Notes under the pieces: model-generated
Database searches by the model: none
What the model was told of the DNA's origin: nothing
What the model saw: the letters and a program-made list of their open reading frames with translations, nothing else
Shown: one piece after another, positions 11,546 through 21,991 of the stretch
Layout of the letters: the number at the start of each line of letters is the position of its first letter
How positions within the stretch are numbered: the first letter of the stretch is position 1
DNA from: Triatoma infestans
Taxonomy: Eukaryota; Arthropoda; Insecta; Hemiptera; Reduviidae
Assembly: GCA_011037195.1 (NCBI GenBank)
Contig: JAAEAF010001971.1
Coordinates: 1 to 64,000, forward strand
Direction: 5' to 3'
Length of the DNA stretch: 64,000 nt
Program-made: the position numbers and the translations under genes

Positions 11546-13107
11546 AAAATTTATTATGTAAACCAGTATACTAGCATAATATTAATAAGTTAGTACATAT
11601 CAAATTAAATCTGGAGTACTTTTAAATTTATGATGTTTAATTTACTCAATTTTCTCCATGTTTGTTATCCAACTAAATTGTAGATTAAAAAATGAATACT
11701 TAAATAAATTTTCATTGTTTCGATCAGTTTATTTAAGAAAGAATTTCATAATTTTAAAAAGTAAAAAGTAACATGAAGATAATTTTTTTTTCAGGCCGAC
11801 TTTCAGGCAAAACTAACGGTCATATCGGAGACGCACATGACCTCCATAAGGTAACTGTGTAATATTCGTATTAAAAGATCAAATAAAATATAGCACCTAA
11901 TTTGGAATTTGGATAGGTTCAGTGGCTATGTCCATTCAACGCACTCTGCTTAATTCCTTGCAATTTGCAATCCAAGATTGAAGAAAATTCTTCCACTCAT
12001 TTTGTGGAATATTTAAAAAAAAACTCGTTCTCGAGTGTCACCAGGTTACTCTCGGAAGGCTCATTATGCTCAAGCAACCTTGGGCCTTTTTCGTGGGTGG
12101 TTGAGAGAGGAAAGTGAGCTAAGGATGGATCGGCCTCCTTTACGAAAATCACCACAACAAAGTGGAGCCTATTAGTAAGAATTTTGACGATTTTTCGAGT
12201 TTGGCGATGGATATTTTTTTTAACCGAAGATATCGCTTGACATCAAGCCTATCCTGACTGAACGTGCTGTGGACCAGACGCCCTTGCTGCTTCTTTCCTA
12301 ATCCTAAGCTACTTTCCTCTGATGAACCTAAGCTATGAACCAAGGAAGTTCTTTTCTTGAATTCCTTGAGAGCTCATCTGCATCTTGGGGGACTAAAAAC
12401 AATTTCCCGAGAGATGGTGAAAAACCTATCAATTTTCCACCCCATCTGCTATCCTGCAGGTGAGCAGGATAGGCTTGCCCAAAAAATGGACAGGCTGGGT
12501 CTTGGGTTGTTGAATTGGAGGTATAAACATAACCTTTTTGCCTTCTTTCTGTCCTTGTAGTTCCATCTGTGGGCAAGATTTTCAATAGGGCTCTGGTATT
12601 TTATTCATTAACTGGACAGAGCCGATGTAAGAGTGTATACGAGGAACACAACGCATGTTAACTGCATCTATTTTCTGTCAGTAAAATACAGTGAAAAACG
12701 TTTAACACAAAACTGAGGGGACAGAAATATTTTTTCGTGTTAAACGATAAAATAAGGGTTTGTTTCCGTCCCGATTTTTCTGCCAATGAAAACGTAAAAA
12801 AAAAATAAGTTTATGTATTAAAATTACAAAAAAAAAACACAAAATTAGCTGATTTTAACACAAAATTCACCGAATTCGAAAACTAACTGAAATGTTCTGA
12901 TAATGGCGATGCCTTTACCAACTCAAAGATAAGCGGGGACCTAGCAACAGTGGCAGCTATTGTTTATTTTGTTCCGCCTAACGAAAAAAAATAAGCCAAA
13001 AAATTTGCATGACGATGTGACTGCAGAAAACAGGTATATTTTGTTCGTCCGGGAAGTGAAATCTTTTCATGTTAAGCGATATTTGTTTCGTACTAAAAGA
13101 AAAAAAA
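11546..13107. other. Unassigned sequence with unrecognised minus-strand frames
   Basis: Mostly AT-rich. From 12020 to 12620 base composition is more balanced, with adjacent minus-strand frames at 12149-12343 and 12328-12585. They may be the relic of a coding sequence, but I recognise no motif and assign no function. Confidence 0.35.
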
Positions 13108-13922
13108 TCTGGTGTGAAACACTCACACAACTTTCTCTTACTCCTGTTCTCAAAATTATAATTGACAAATGTTTGTGTACCAAATATAACGAAATTCGTC
13201 GAAAAATGAAAAAACTGTTCAGTAAAAGCACACTTCCGGCTTACTAATTTTCTTAAAACTTGGAATTTTGGCCATCGATTTATTTCTAATTAATTTTGTT
13301 CGGATGATAGAATTGTATAATCAACTATGATACCACTTTAGTATCTCACCCCTACCCTAAAAGTGCCCCTGGAATGAATTTTTCTAGAGAAATGTTCTAA
13401 ATAAAAGATGTAGTTCTTTGAATGCTTAGTTTATATACGAAGTTTCAAGAAAATTGTCGGAGCCATTTTTGAGAAAATCGCGAAAAACTGAAAAAATCAT
13501 TTAGTAAAGTGTTAAAACAAACGCCCTTCCGGTTTTCCGATTTATTTCACACTAGGAATTTCAACAACATATTTAATTCTAATTAACATTATTTAGATGA
13601 TAGAATGGTCTAATAAACTGAAATAGCAGTTTAGATGGAAACCTAACCCCACCTCTCCCTCAGAAGTGCCCTTAAATGAATTTTCCAGGAGAAATGTTAC
13701 AAATAAAAGCTGTAGCTGTTAGTATGTGTAGCTGATATAAACATGTTTGAAGAAAATCGTTGGAGCCATTTTTGAGAAAATCGCAAAAAACGTACAAATA
13801 CCAATTAGTAAAGTGATACTTCCGGTTGAGGAATTTTGACAGATGATCCACTGTCGGATCCCATTGTGGTAACTAAACGGAATATCCAGTTTGAGCTATG
13901 CTATGCTGTTCACATACATACA

Positions 13923-13962
<40 letters not shown>

Positions 13963-14092
13963 ACACACAGACCATTTGCTAAAATCCATTTTGGACTCAG
14001 GGGACCTCAAAACGGATATTTCCGGTGAAAACTCAATATCGAAAATTTGACACAATTACAGTACTTCTTCTTACTAGGAGTAAGAGAAAGTA
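13108..14092 (-). mobile_element. HINE-like element copy F, full length
   Basis: About 985 bp, from TCTGGTGTGAAACACTCAC to CTAGGAGTAAGAGAAAGT with A-runs outside. It has the 14-bp subterminal inverted repeats, end hairpins, two monomers ('ggagccatttttgagaaaat' at about 13459 and 13762, spacing ~303) and a long (CA)n tract at about 13920-13960. Non-coding. Confidence 0.9.
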
Positions 14093-14925
14093 AAAGCGTT
14101 ATCGTGTTAAACGTTGCCCAGTATATAATACTATAGTTTCTTAAGAAGTATGCTAGAATTTAGGAATTTCCAAATTGAAGAAAATCAATGAGACTTTATA
14201 GGATAGGTTGCTGGCTGGGCTTTTGAATCTCCTTCTGGGCTTTTGAAGGTAAAATAAGTATGCCCATACTTTTGTATATGTACACAATAATATCAGCCAA
14301 ACTTTAATAAACGTACGCAGTTTGAAGAAAATGTTACCAATTAGAATTTCAGCAAAAGAAAATCGTATGAGTGTAATCTCAACATCACATATTTTTTTTA
14401 TTAGATATGTGAGATGTTTATTTATATTAATGTAATTTCTTGACTTATACTGACTTAATTGAATTGTAGGCATTTCTGGTTAATTAAATAACAAATTATT
14501 ATTTTTTACTTTTTTTTACTAACATTAAGAATAATTAAATAGTTTGTATAAATTCCGTAATTAAACGATGCATAGTAGTAAGACCGAAATTGTTTCATTC
14601 CAAAAGTATTTCCTCTGGCAGCTTTGGAATTTCAAATCAACTAAAAAACCTTACGAATTCTTTTTAGATACAAAAACATCAATGTGGAATTTAACCTATG
14701 TAAATAGAATTGCCAGCCTGCCTATTTGTTGGCTATTTCAATCGTTTTGATAGTGAATAAAATACTTTACAGAATTTATTTATTTATTTTTTATGTCCAT
14801 GTGTTTGTAATACGAATTACTTGAAACTAATCAAAGTATCATGGAGCCTGTCTATTTTCTTGAATTCTTGACTTTACTTTTTGTTTTCTAGGAAATGAAT
14901 GATTTTATATATATATATATATATA
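14093..14925. other. Unassigned AT-rich sequence
   Basis: Minus-strand (14153-14473) and plus-strand (14568-14750) frames lack recognisable motifs. A (TA)n run lies at about 14909-14929. Confidence 0.35.
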
Positions 14926-15300
14926 TATAGTTTTTTTCATGATTTCTTTAAAAACGGCTTCCACGATTTTTAAAACAATTTCAATCGTATATATTATACG
15001 CGTATAAACATAAATCAATTTTATTTGAAACATTTTTTGAATAAAATTATTGATATTTAGAGGGGGGATTCCAGATTAGCAGCAGCAGCATTCAGCTTTC
15101 ATTGCATTAAGAAAAAGTAGTGTAAGTACTTGTATTTCACATGAGGCTTTTTACTTTCACTTACTTCCTAGTAAGAGGAAGTATATTACGATTGTGTCAA
15201 ATTTTCGACATTGAGGTTTTATCGTAAGTACCGTAATGTTTTGAGGACCTCTGTTTGAATTTGTTTTTAGCGAATGGTCTGTAATTATGTATGTAGTAGA
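14926..15300 (+). mobile_element. HINE-like element copy G, rearranged fragments
   Basis: Two plus-strand pieces are in reversed order: a monomer piece at about 14930-15080 ('aaacggcttccacgattttt'), then a left terminus at about 15166-15300 ('cctagtaagaggaagtat' through 'gaatggtctgta'). The CA/TG tract is nearly lost. Confidence 0.55.
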
Positions 15301-15319
15301 AGAAGTAAATGTAAAATAT

Positions 15320-15850
15320 ATTTTATTTGAAGAAAATCATTATTTGAAGGATTATTATTAACATTCGCTAACAAAAGGGACTATTCAGGTAAAGAACACC
15401 GTTACAGAAGAGTTCAGAGAACTTAGTCACCTTTTTCTTTTTGCCCCTTTTCACATGGCAGGATTTGAACTTCGAAGAGGCATTCTTTCAAGAGGGACAG
15501 TCTAAATTCTGCTTCAAAACAGGACAGTTTGTATTGGAAATTCAATCAGAACACTTGTATCAGGAATCGCTCTCTTAGCTTCAGTGCCAGTTATAAGAGT
15601 TTAACATTTGATTAAATTGATTTAATAAGTTTATCATTGTGATATTGAAAAGTATTTAAATTTCCTTAATGATAACATATATTTAATTTAATCTAGCAAT
15701 GTTTTCTTATTTATTTCTTAATATTTCTATCTGTATCTTAAACATACACACTCACAAGCCCCTTTACAAAACCGCTCGTGCTACACACTACTAGAAACAT
15801 ACAACACATCACATCATCAACATTTCATGTGTATGAATAAAATATGTCAA
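15320..15850 (+). repeat. Repeat V, copy 2
   Basis: Matches repeat V copy 1 over several hundred bp ('acagaagagttcagagaac', 'caggatttgaact', 'tgatattgaaaagtatttaaattt', 'cacaagcccctttacaaaaccgctc'). No SINE insertion here. Non-coding as it stands. Confidence 0.6.
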
Positions 15851-17068
15851 CAAGGAAAAATCGCTGGAAGATTTGTCATCGTATCCTCTTTGTGCCATCT
15901 CGTTGTTCACTTTTTCCATTATTTTGTACGTTTGTTTTATCATCAAGCGGCATATACATTTTAGTCTCTTTAAAAGTTCAGTCTAACCAACCTCAAGTGT
16001 CCAAACTTTTTTTCAAAAGAGGTGAGAAAAAACTAGCTCGAGATAATTTATTTATTGATTTATTGCTTTTCACTTTCCTGGTATTCATAACAATACATCG
16101 TATCACGACGCGAATTTGTTTGATATGGGAGAGATCGACATGAAAAAACAAAGATTGGCGTTTCCTCCCAATAGAAGAACTCCCTTGTAATTTTAATTTA
16201 TTTTTCAGAGAAGTGGAGGCTTAATAATTGAGGAAGTCCCGAGGCCAGCGGCATTTTAATCTTCAGAGAGGTTTATCAAGGATGGTGGCAGAAAACAGTC
16301 TTTGGATAAGTGGGTTAGAATGGGCAGATGTGGAATCATGGAAACAGCTGGTGAACAAAAGGAATTTTAAGATCATTGTGAAGGGTTTGATTGGAGACAT
16401 AGTGAGGAGCACTGGTGATTTCCCGAAGGACTTTGGACCGGTAGCTATGGATACGGTAGGAATTGGAATGTGCAAATCTGTATAACATTGGAGATAATTC
16501 TCAGGTATAACACCAGATGGACCCAATCTTAAAATTGAATGTATTTTTGTTTAATTAAACAAAAATTTAATTAAAGGAATTCATCTTAGACAAAAATGTC
16601 CACTGTAAAACATGGAAATAATGATAAACAACAAGAAATAAAACATCTATTCATATTAAAATTTCTAACGTTACTTTTTAAACAAATGGAATAAATCAAA
16701 TTAACCACGTTCAGAAGTCATTATAATAGCATCGCCGGTGGTAAACATTAATAACGTACCATTTTTCTTATGAAATGTAAAAACCATTTCTAGTTTAGCC
16801 TAAACATTAACATTTTTCATACATAATTCATAAACTTTTTTAATCATAATTAATCTTTTTTATATTTATTTAATATTAAAGGAATTCTTGCTTTTAAAAT
16901 TATTATGAAGCGTCTGTGAAAAATTCACACATTTTTCTCTTCTTTGCATAAATGGTCTTTCAATTTACAAATTATTTCTTCCAGCTTTGGAATTATTGCA
17001 ACAAATTATTCTGAATATTATCAATTGGGTACCCTGCTGTAAATGGAAGAGAGCACTTTAGAATAAAG
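15851..17068. other. Unassigned sequence
   Basis: Contains 99-codon (15844-16143) and 85-codon (16228-16485) plus-strand frames with no recognisable domain. A weak HINE-like end ('aaattcacacatttttctctt') sits near 16920-16945. No promoter or RNA gene seen. Confidence 0.35.
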
Positions 17069-17073
17069 CTTAA

Positions 17074-17361
17074 TGTAATAGGATCCAAAGAGAGGATCCG
17101 TAGCAGAGAAAGAAAGGCAAAAATAGAGGCTAGAGTGGGAGAGACTACATAAATACAGCGACGGGAAACAGATAGGAGAACATACTACTGAGTTCATACA
17201 GCCAATCACTACGTGTCATTACCCTTTACCACTCTACCATACTCTATCAATTCAAGTGTAAAGTCCAGGCAGTCAGTGTCATTTATCATATTATACAGTG
17301 TTAACCATATTCTGTTAATCATTCTAACCAGACCATTTCTCTCCTTCATCACCCCATTATA
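17074..17361 (+). repeat. 5' LTR of the complete element
   Basis: 288 bp, starting TGTAATAGGATCCAAAGAG and ending CCATTATA. A TATA-like CATAAATACAGCG lies at 17148-17160, a likely pol II promoter for the element. A 'gtgtaaagtccaggcag' block downstream is conserved among family A LTRs. Confidence 0.9.
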
Positions 17362-17373
17362 TTGGTGGCAGCG
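17362..17373 (+). promoter_or_regulatory. Primer-binding site, TTGGTGGCAGCG
   Basis: It lies immediately after the 5' LTR, where a tRNA 3' end would prime minus-strand DNA synthesis. TTGGTGGCAGCG-type sites are common in invertebrate Ty3/gypsy elements. The specific tRNA was not assigned. Confidence 0.75.
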
Positions 17374-17584
17374 TTTTCAAATCTCGCGTGTAGTTCAGCT
17401 TCAACATCACTAGCTAGCTTGTAACATCACCATCGTGGAATGGCAACACTACCATCCTTAGCTAGTTCTCAACAAGGCCATCACTAGCTGCTACAACATA
17501 AGCTAGTTTTCATAACCATTGCTAGCTCTCAATATCACTGGCTAGCTCGTGAAATTTATTTAGTGCGATATGTTGTAGTATAGT

Positions 17585-18050
17585 GGTAGCTTGTGGCGTG
17601 AGCGGATTTGTAAAAGGGCTTGTGTTCGTAAGTTTTAAGAGAAATAATAAGAAATAAGAGAGCACTGCTAGATTAAATTAAATATATTATCTTTAAAGAA
17701 ATTTAAATGCTTTTCAATAACAGAGCAGTATTAATTAATTTACTGAATTTAGTTGGAATAAAGTCTTATGTTATAACTTAAACTGCCACTGATTCTAAGA
17801 GAGCGAAAAACAAATGTACTGCTTGAATGTCTGTTTTAAACTATTCTGGAAGTAATGTCTTCTAATTGTTCGTTTAAATCTTCCCCTGTGAGAAGAAGCG
17901 GGTAGACAATCCTAACAAGGTTCATGAACTCTTCCTATAACTGTATTTCTTCTACCTGGGTTACCCTTTTTGCCACCAAGCTTGTATTTTTCTTATAATT
18001 TTCTTCAATTAAAATAGATATAATTTCTTGCATCCATCACATTCGCAACA
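17585..18050 (-). repeat. Repeat V, copy 3, antisense inside the LTR element
   Basis: Its reverse complement matches copies 1 and 2 from 'gtgatggatgcaagaaa' through 'aggaagagttcatgaacc' and 'gggaagatttaaacga' to 'cacaagcccttttacaaa'. Either repeat V inserted into this element, or copies 1 and 2 are detached interiors of related elements. Confidence 0.6.
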
Positions 18051-18210
18051 GCTTCATCACTAGCTTTCTGCATCAAAAGCGAGTCTTCATCAACTTAGCT
18101 AATTTCAACAAACCCAGGCTAGCTACAACAAACTCGTAGCAAAACCAGATGTGCTACAAACATACACACATCAGCACGCTCAAATTTTTTATGTATGAAA
18201 AATTTCTTCA

Positions 18211-18223
18211 GGAGAGAGGATGA
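18211..18223 (+). promoter_or_regulatory. Polypurine tract before the 3' LTR
   Basis: GGAGAGAGGATGA directly precedes the 3' LTR and would prime plus-strand DNA synthesis. The same AGGATGA ending is retained in the collapsed LTR pair at 41236-41840. Confidence 0.8.
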
Positions 18224-18534
18224 TGTAATAGGATCCAAAGAGAGGATCCGTAGCAGAGAAAGAGAGACAAAAATGTCCCACTCTTTTGGACTAGAGTGGG
18301 AGAAACTACATAAATACAGCGATGGGAGATAGATATACAACAGAGTTCATGCAACTGAGTTAACTCGTCAGACACAACGTGTCATTTACCTTACTTTTTA
18401 CCACTTTACCATACTCTACCATTTGAAGTGTAAAGTCCAGACAGTCAGTGTCAATTTTTACATTATATAGTGTTAGCCATATTTTATTTTTCATTCAAAC
18501 CAGACCATTTCTCTCCTTCATTAGCTCCATTATA
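18224..18534 (+). repeat. 3' LTR of the complete element
   Basis: 311 bp, with the same termini and TATA-like box as the 5' LTR. The length difference reflects small indels, so the insertion is not brand new. Confidence 0.9.
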
Positions 18535-18539
18535 CTTAA

Positions 18540-19519
18540 CGACATATATCCTCCAGAACCTCAAAAAAATTAATTTTCTTAAAAAAAAAAACAAAAAAAA
18601 AACGCAGAAAATAAATAGAACACTCACACAACTTTATCTTACTTGTGTTAGTACAATTATAATAAAACTCAACTTTTACATATTAAACAAAACATGCATT
18701 TTCTGTAAAAACTCCATTTCCACCAAATAATTTTCTCTTTTTAGTATTTAGAAAATTCGGTAAGAATTTGCATAATTTTCAAATGCTTTAATGAATCTTA
18801 ACACTGAAGATTTGTTTTTTTGTTAAATAATAGTATTCTTTTAATTAATTGAAGATAAAAGTAGCAATAAATCTTTAAAAAAAAAATAACAAATTCATCC
18901 TTTTGAATTAACAATAACTAGGTATATATTATGATCTTGACTTCACAGTTAAAATGATAGAAATCTAGGAGAGGTTATGGCTTTTGATCAAAGTGAGTTA
19001 CACACTCCATGCAAACTCCTTATAATAGTACTGAGTTAATTACTAAAGCTTCTGTTATGAAGTTAGTTAACAAACTTTATCAATAAAATATTACTAACAA
19101 TTCGCACGAATAATTTCATTATTAATTATCATAGATATATCAATTATCGTAGTTATATCTAGTTGTATTTATTGTAAATTTTTTGTGTTTCCAACGGAAA
19201 GCATATTTATGTTTGAAATTATCATTTTATTTTGATTTCTCATTACTAGTTTTTGAGTTTAACAAGGTAATGATATTCATTATTCTAAAATAATATATAG
19301 AATGCTCATTTAAACTTTAACTTCAGTAATCTTTCAACAATAAACTGGGATTGGAAATAAAGGAAAAGTCTTTTCTCCATGACCAGGTCGTCATCGTGCA
19401 GAAGAATGAGATAAATGTGAACTTAAGGTAAATCCCCCCAAAAAGTGAATATATCACCACATTAAGAATCTTCCTGGATAAATGGAAATAAAAGTTTAAA
19501 ACCACCAACAAGTGTGAGT
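18540..19519. other. Unassigned AT-rich sequence
   Basis: A short HINE-like end ('cactcacacaactttatctta') is visible at about 18620-18645. The rest holds nothing I recognise. Confidence 0.4.
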
Positions 19520-20115
19520 GTAACAGAAACATTACGTTGAAGTGAACTCTCTAAACGAACTTGGTGAGTTTGCTCTGTAGATGGATGAAAATCCGAAACC
19601 GGTCAGGAATAAATGGAATATGTATGCTACGACGGATAAAATATCAGATATTATTAGAAATAACTTGACTTTTTGCATTTTTTTTTTTTTTTTATAAAAA
19701 AATTTTATTGCACAATTTGATTATTTAACTTTTTTTAAAAAAAAGAAATAATTAGTTATAAATAATTAACAAATCACGGTGAAGAAGAAGAAGGTGTGAA
19801 ATGTGGGTTTATATTAGGCCAATCAGAAATTTATTATTATCTAGTTGACCACGCCCACATTTGACACATTCACTTCTTCCACTGTGATTGGCTAATTATT
19901 TAAAGTTAATTATATCTACGAAAAATTTATAATATTTTTTACTAATTTTCCCTTCATAGGTATTTTATCAAATTGTGCAATAAAAATTTATTTTAAAAAA
20001 AAGAAAATGCAAAATGAGTTAAGTCTAACATAATATTTATTACTTATGATTTTATCCATCCTAGCATGTATATTATTGTAAACCTTATTCTGACAATGGA
20101 TGAAAACCGGTTAGG
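19520..20115. mobile_element. Inverted Penelope-type repeat pair around a foldback core
   Basis: A hammerhead-like motif (about 19575-19605: 'gatggatgaaaatccgaaac' then CGGTCAGG) is followed by 'tatgctacgacggataaaat'. That tail recurs inverted at about 20050-20075 ('attttatccatcctagcat'). Between them, about 19665-20032, lies a foldback whose arms contain TTTTTGCATT and TTATTGCACAATTTGAT. Another degraded motif (CTGACAATGGATGAAAACCG) follows at 20090-20109. Hammerhead ribozymes are known from Penelope-like element ends. Confidence 0.55.
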
Positions 20116-20144
20116 AAAAACAAAAATACACATGCTTACTTACT

Positions 20145-20760
20145 TACTTACTATACGGTGCAACAGTCCTTAAAGTAGGACCTCGACCTCCTCAATAAGT
20201 TTTCCCCATTCGTTTCGGTCTGCGGTCTTGAGGCGCCATCCTTCTCACTCCAACCCGACGGAGGTCTTCCTGCACGTCACTACGTTCTTCTGCCGCCTGG
20301 TTTCCCAATTGATAATTTTCGAGGTAACCTCTCCTCACTCATCCTTTTCACATGTCCCAACCATCTCAACCACTGTTTTTTTATTTATTTACTATACGGT
20401 GCAACAGTCCTTAAAGTAGGACCTAGACCTCCACAATAAGTTTTCCCCATTCGTTTCGGTCTGCGGCCTTGAGGCGCCATCCTTCTCACTCCAACCCGAC
20501 GGAGGTCTTCTTACACGTCACTACGTTCTTCTGCCGCCTGGTTTCCCAATTAATAATTTTCGAGGTAACCTCTCCTCACTCATCCTTTTCACATGTCCCA
20601 ACCATTTCAACCTCGCTTTGGGCGATTATATCCGGCTTTCCAAACAAGTCCCTTAGTTCTTCATTTTGTCTTATTTTCTAGTCGCCATTCACACACTTCG
20701 GGCCAAATATCCTTCTACATACTTTTTCTCCCAGACCCCGAGGAACCTTACGTTCTTTTT
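20145..20760 (-). pseudogene. RTE/BovB-like LINE C-terminal fragments, two partly overlapping copies
   Basis: Two near-identical blocks (from about 20149 and 20390, spacing ~241) read on the minus strand as the region after the RT domain of RTE-type LINEs: V-G-T-C-E-K-D-E at the usual W-x-GHVxRM position, then N-W-E-T-R-R. The second block extends upstream to G-R-R-I-F-G-P-like sequence at 20690-20760. Each 3' end carries a tetranucleotide tail, (GTAA)n or (AAAT)n. Both are frameshifted. Confidence 0.65.
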
Positions 20761-20789
20761 AACTACATGCTATTATCGTTAAAAACATA

Positions 20790-21195
20790 GATGTGAGCTA
20801 TAAGAAAAAAAATTGTGAATCCTCATTCCTATTGTTGAACTAAGATCATTGGAACCATTTTCGATCAGAAAATGAAAAGAAGTGAAAAGAGAATGAAAAA
20901 TCGCAAAGAAGTGAAAAAATGCATTCAGTAAAGTGGTACTTACAGAAAAATAATTAACACATAACTTACTGTCGGATCCCATGGTGATACCTAAACGTGA
21001 ATATTAAGTTTGAACTTTCTGCAATTTTTCGATTTTTGAGCTATACTATTCACAAATTATATACCATTTTCTAAAAACCACTTTTTCGGGGTTCAGGGGA
21101 CCCACAAACAAAACTGGTATTTTCGAATATAAACTTAAAATTTCGAAATTTTGACTCAATCACATTTTCTTTTTTACGGTCATACAAAAAAAGTA
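20790..21195 (-). mobile_element. HINE-like element copy H, partial
   Basis: Family blocks 'ggaaccattttcgatcagaaaat', 'actgtcggatcccatggtgata', 'ccactttttcggggttcagg' and a decayed left terminus are visible. The CA tract is lost. Confidence 0.7.
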
Positions 21196-21735
21196 ATATA
21201 TAATCTGCAATAATTTGGATAACAAAAAAAAATCGGTCGATACAGTATTGATTGTGAATGTGGAAGAAGTTGGAAATCAAACCAGACTGAAGAAAACATT
21301 TTCTGTTGGCTGGGAACAGAATGTTGGTAATTCATTTGGCCTTTGGTGTTGTTGATGGTAATAGCAGGCAGGCAGAACAGTATGTGTGGTTAAGAGAGTG
21401 CTGAAATAATACTAGCAGCTAGCGGGGGTGACAGAGTGTGGATTGTCCGCTGGCAGATTGAACCTTATCAATAGCATACACGTCCAACATATACAATGCT
21501 AGGATTTGAAACACAAACAACATTCCCATACTTCCCTAATTCAATATAAACCTGACTTAAATTTTAACTAAAAACTTTTCTAAAACTTTAACATTAAATT
21601 AATTCCCCCCCCCCCCCCACCCCACTATTATTTAAACAATCAAATGAAATAATAATTATCAAATAATCCATTTCTTTACATTTTTAATTAATGTCCTCAT
21701 TGTTACATAAGCGTGTAAAAAAATTATTTTTTTTG
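21196..21735. other. Unassigned, with a C homopolymer
   Basis: A C-rich run at about 21606-21620 is the only striking feature. No recognised coding or repeat ends. Confidence 0.35.
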
Positions 21736-21991
21736 TATAGATAGTTTACGATGTTTAATGAAAGTCGTTGGAGCCGTTTTTGAGAAAAAATCACGAAAAA
21801 CTGAAGGAAAAACCATTCAGTAAAGATGCACATTTGGATGATGGATTTTGTCCGGAATCTTCGTGTCTGATACGGTGGTTGTATCTAAACGGAATAATAC
21901 CAAGTTTAAAGCTTCCTGCAAGATTTTACATTTTTGAGATATTCTGTTTAAATATTTCCACCGATTCAGACATGAAGACACACACACACAC
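21736..21991 (-). mobile_element. HINE-like copy I, segment left of the LINE
   Basis: It runs through 'gttggagccgtttttgagaaaa' and 'gatgatggattttgtccgg' into an (AC)n tract at about 21977-21991, where an R1-type LINE begins. Its continuation resumes at 23231. Confidence 0.75.

Larger units (their letters stand above)
17074..18534 (+). mobile_element. Complete short non-autonomous LTR retrotransposon (family A)
   Basis: Two same-orientation LTRs (17074-17361 and 18224-18534) enclose an 862-bp interior with no gag or pol. A primer-binding site follows the 5' LTR directly, and a polypurine tract abuts the 3' LTR. The whole is flanked by a perfect 5-bp target duplication CTTAA (17069-17073 and 18535-18539). 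This is TRIM/LARD-like architecture and would need proteins from an autonomous relative. The interior holds repeat V antisense and several 'ctagct' motifs. Confidence 0.9.

Noticed and set aside
12149..12585. Adjacent minus-strand frames as a two-exon gene
   Set aside because: Composition is suggestive, but no motif is recognisable and no convincing splice sites join them. Left as unassigned.
16228..16485. 85-codon frame as a candidate host gene
   Set aside because: No recognisable domain, no splice or expression signal I can defend, and an overlapping antisense frame of similar length.
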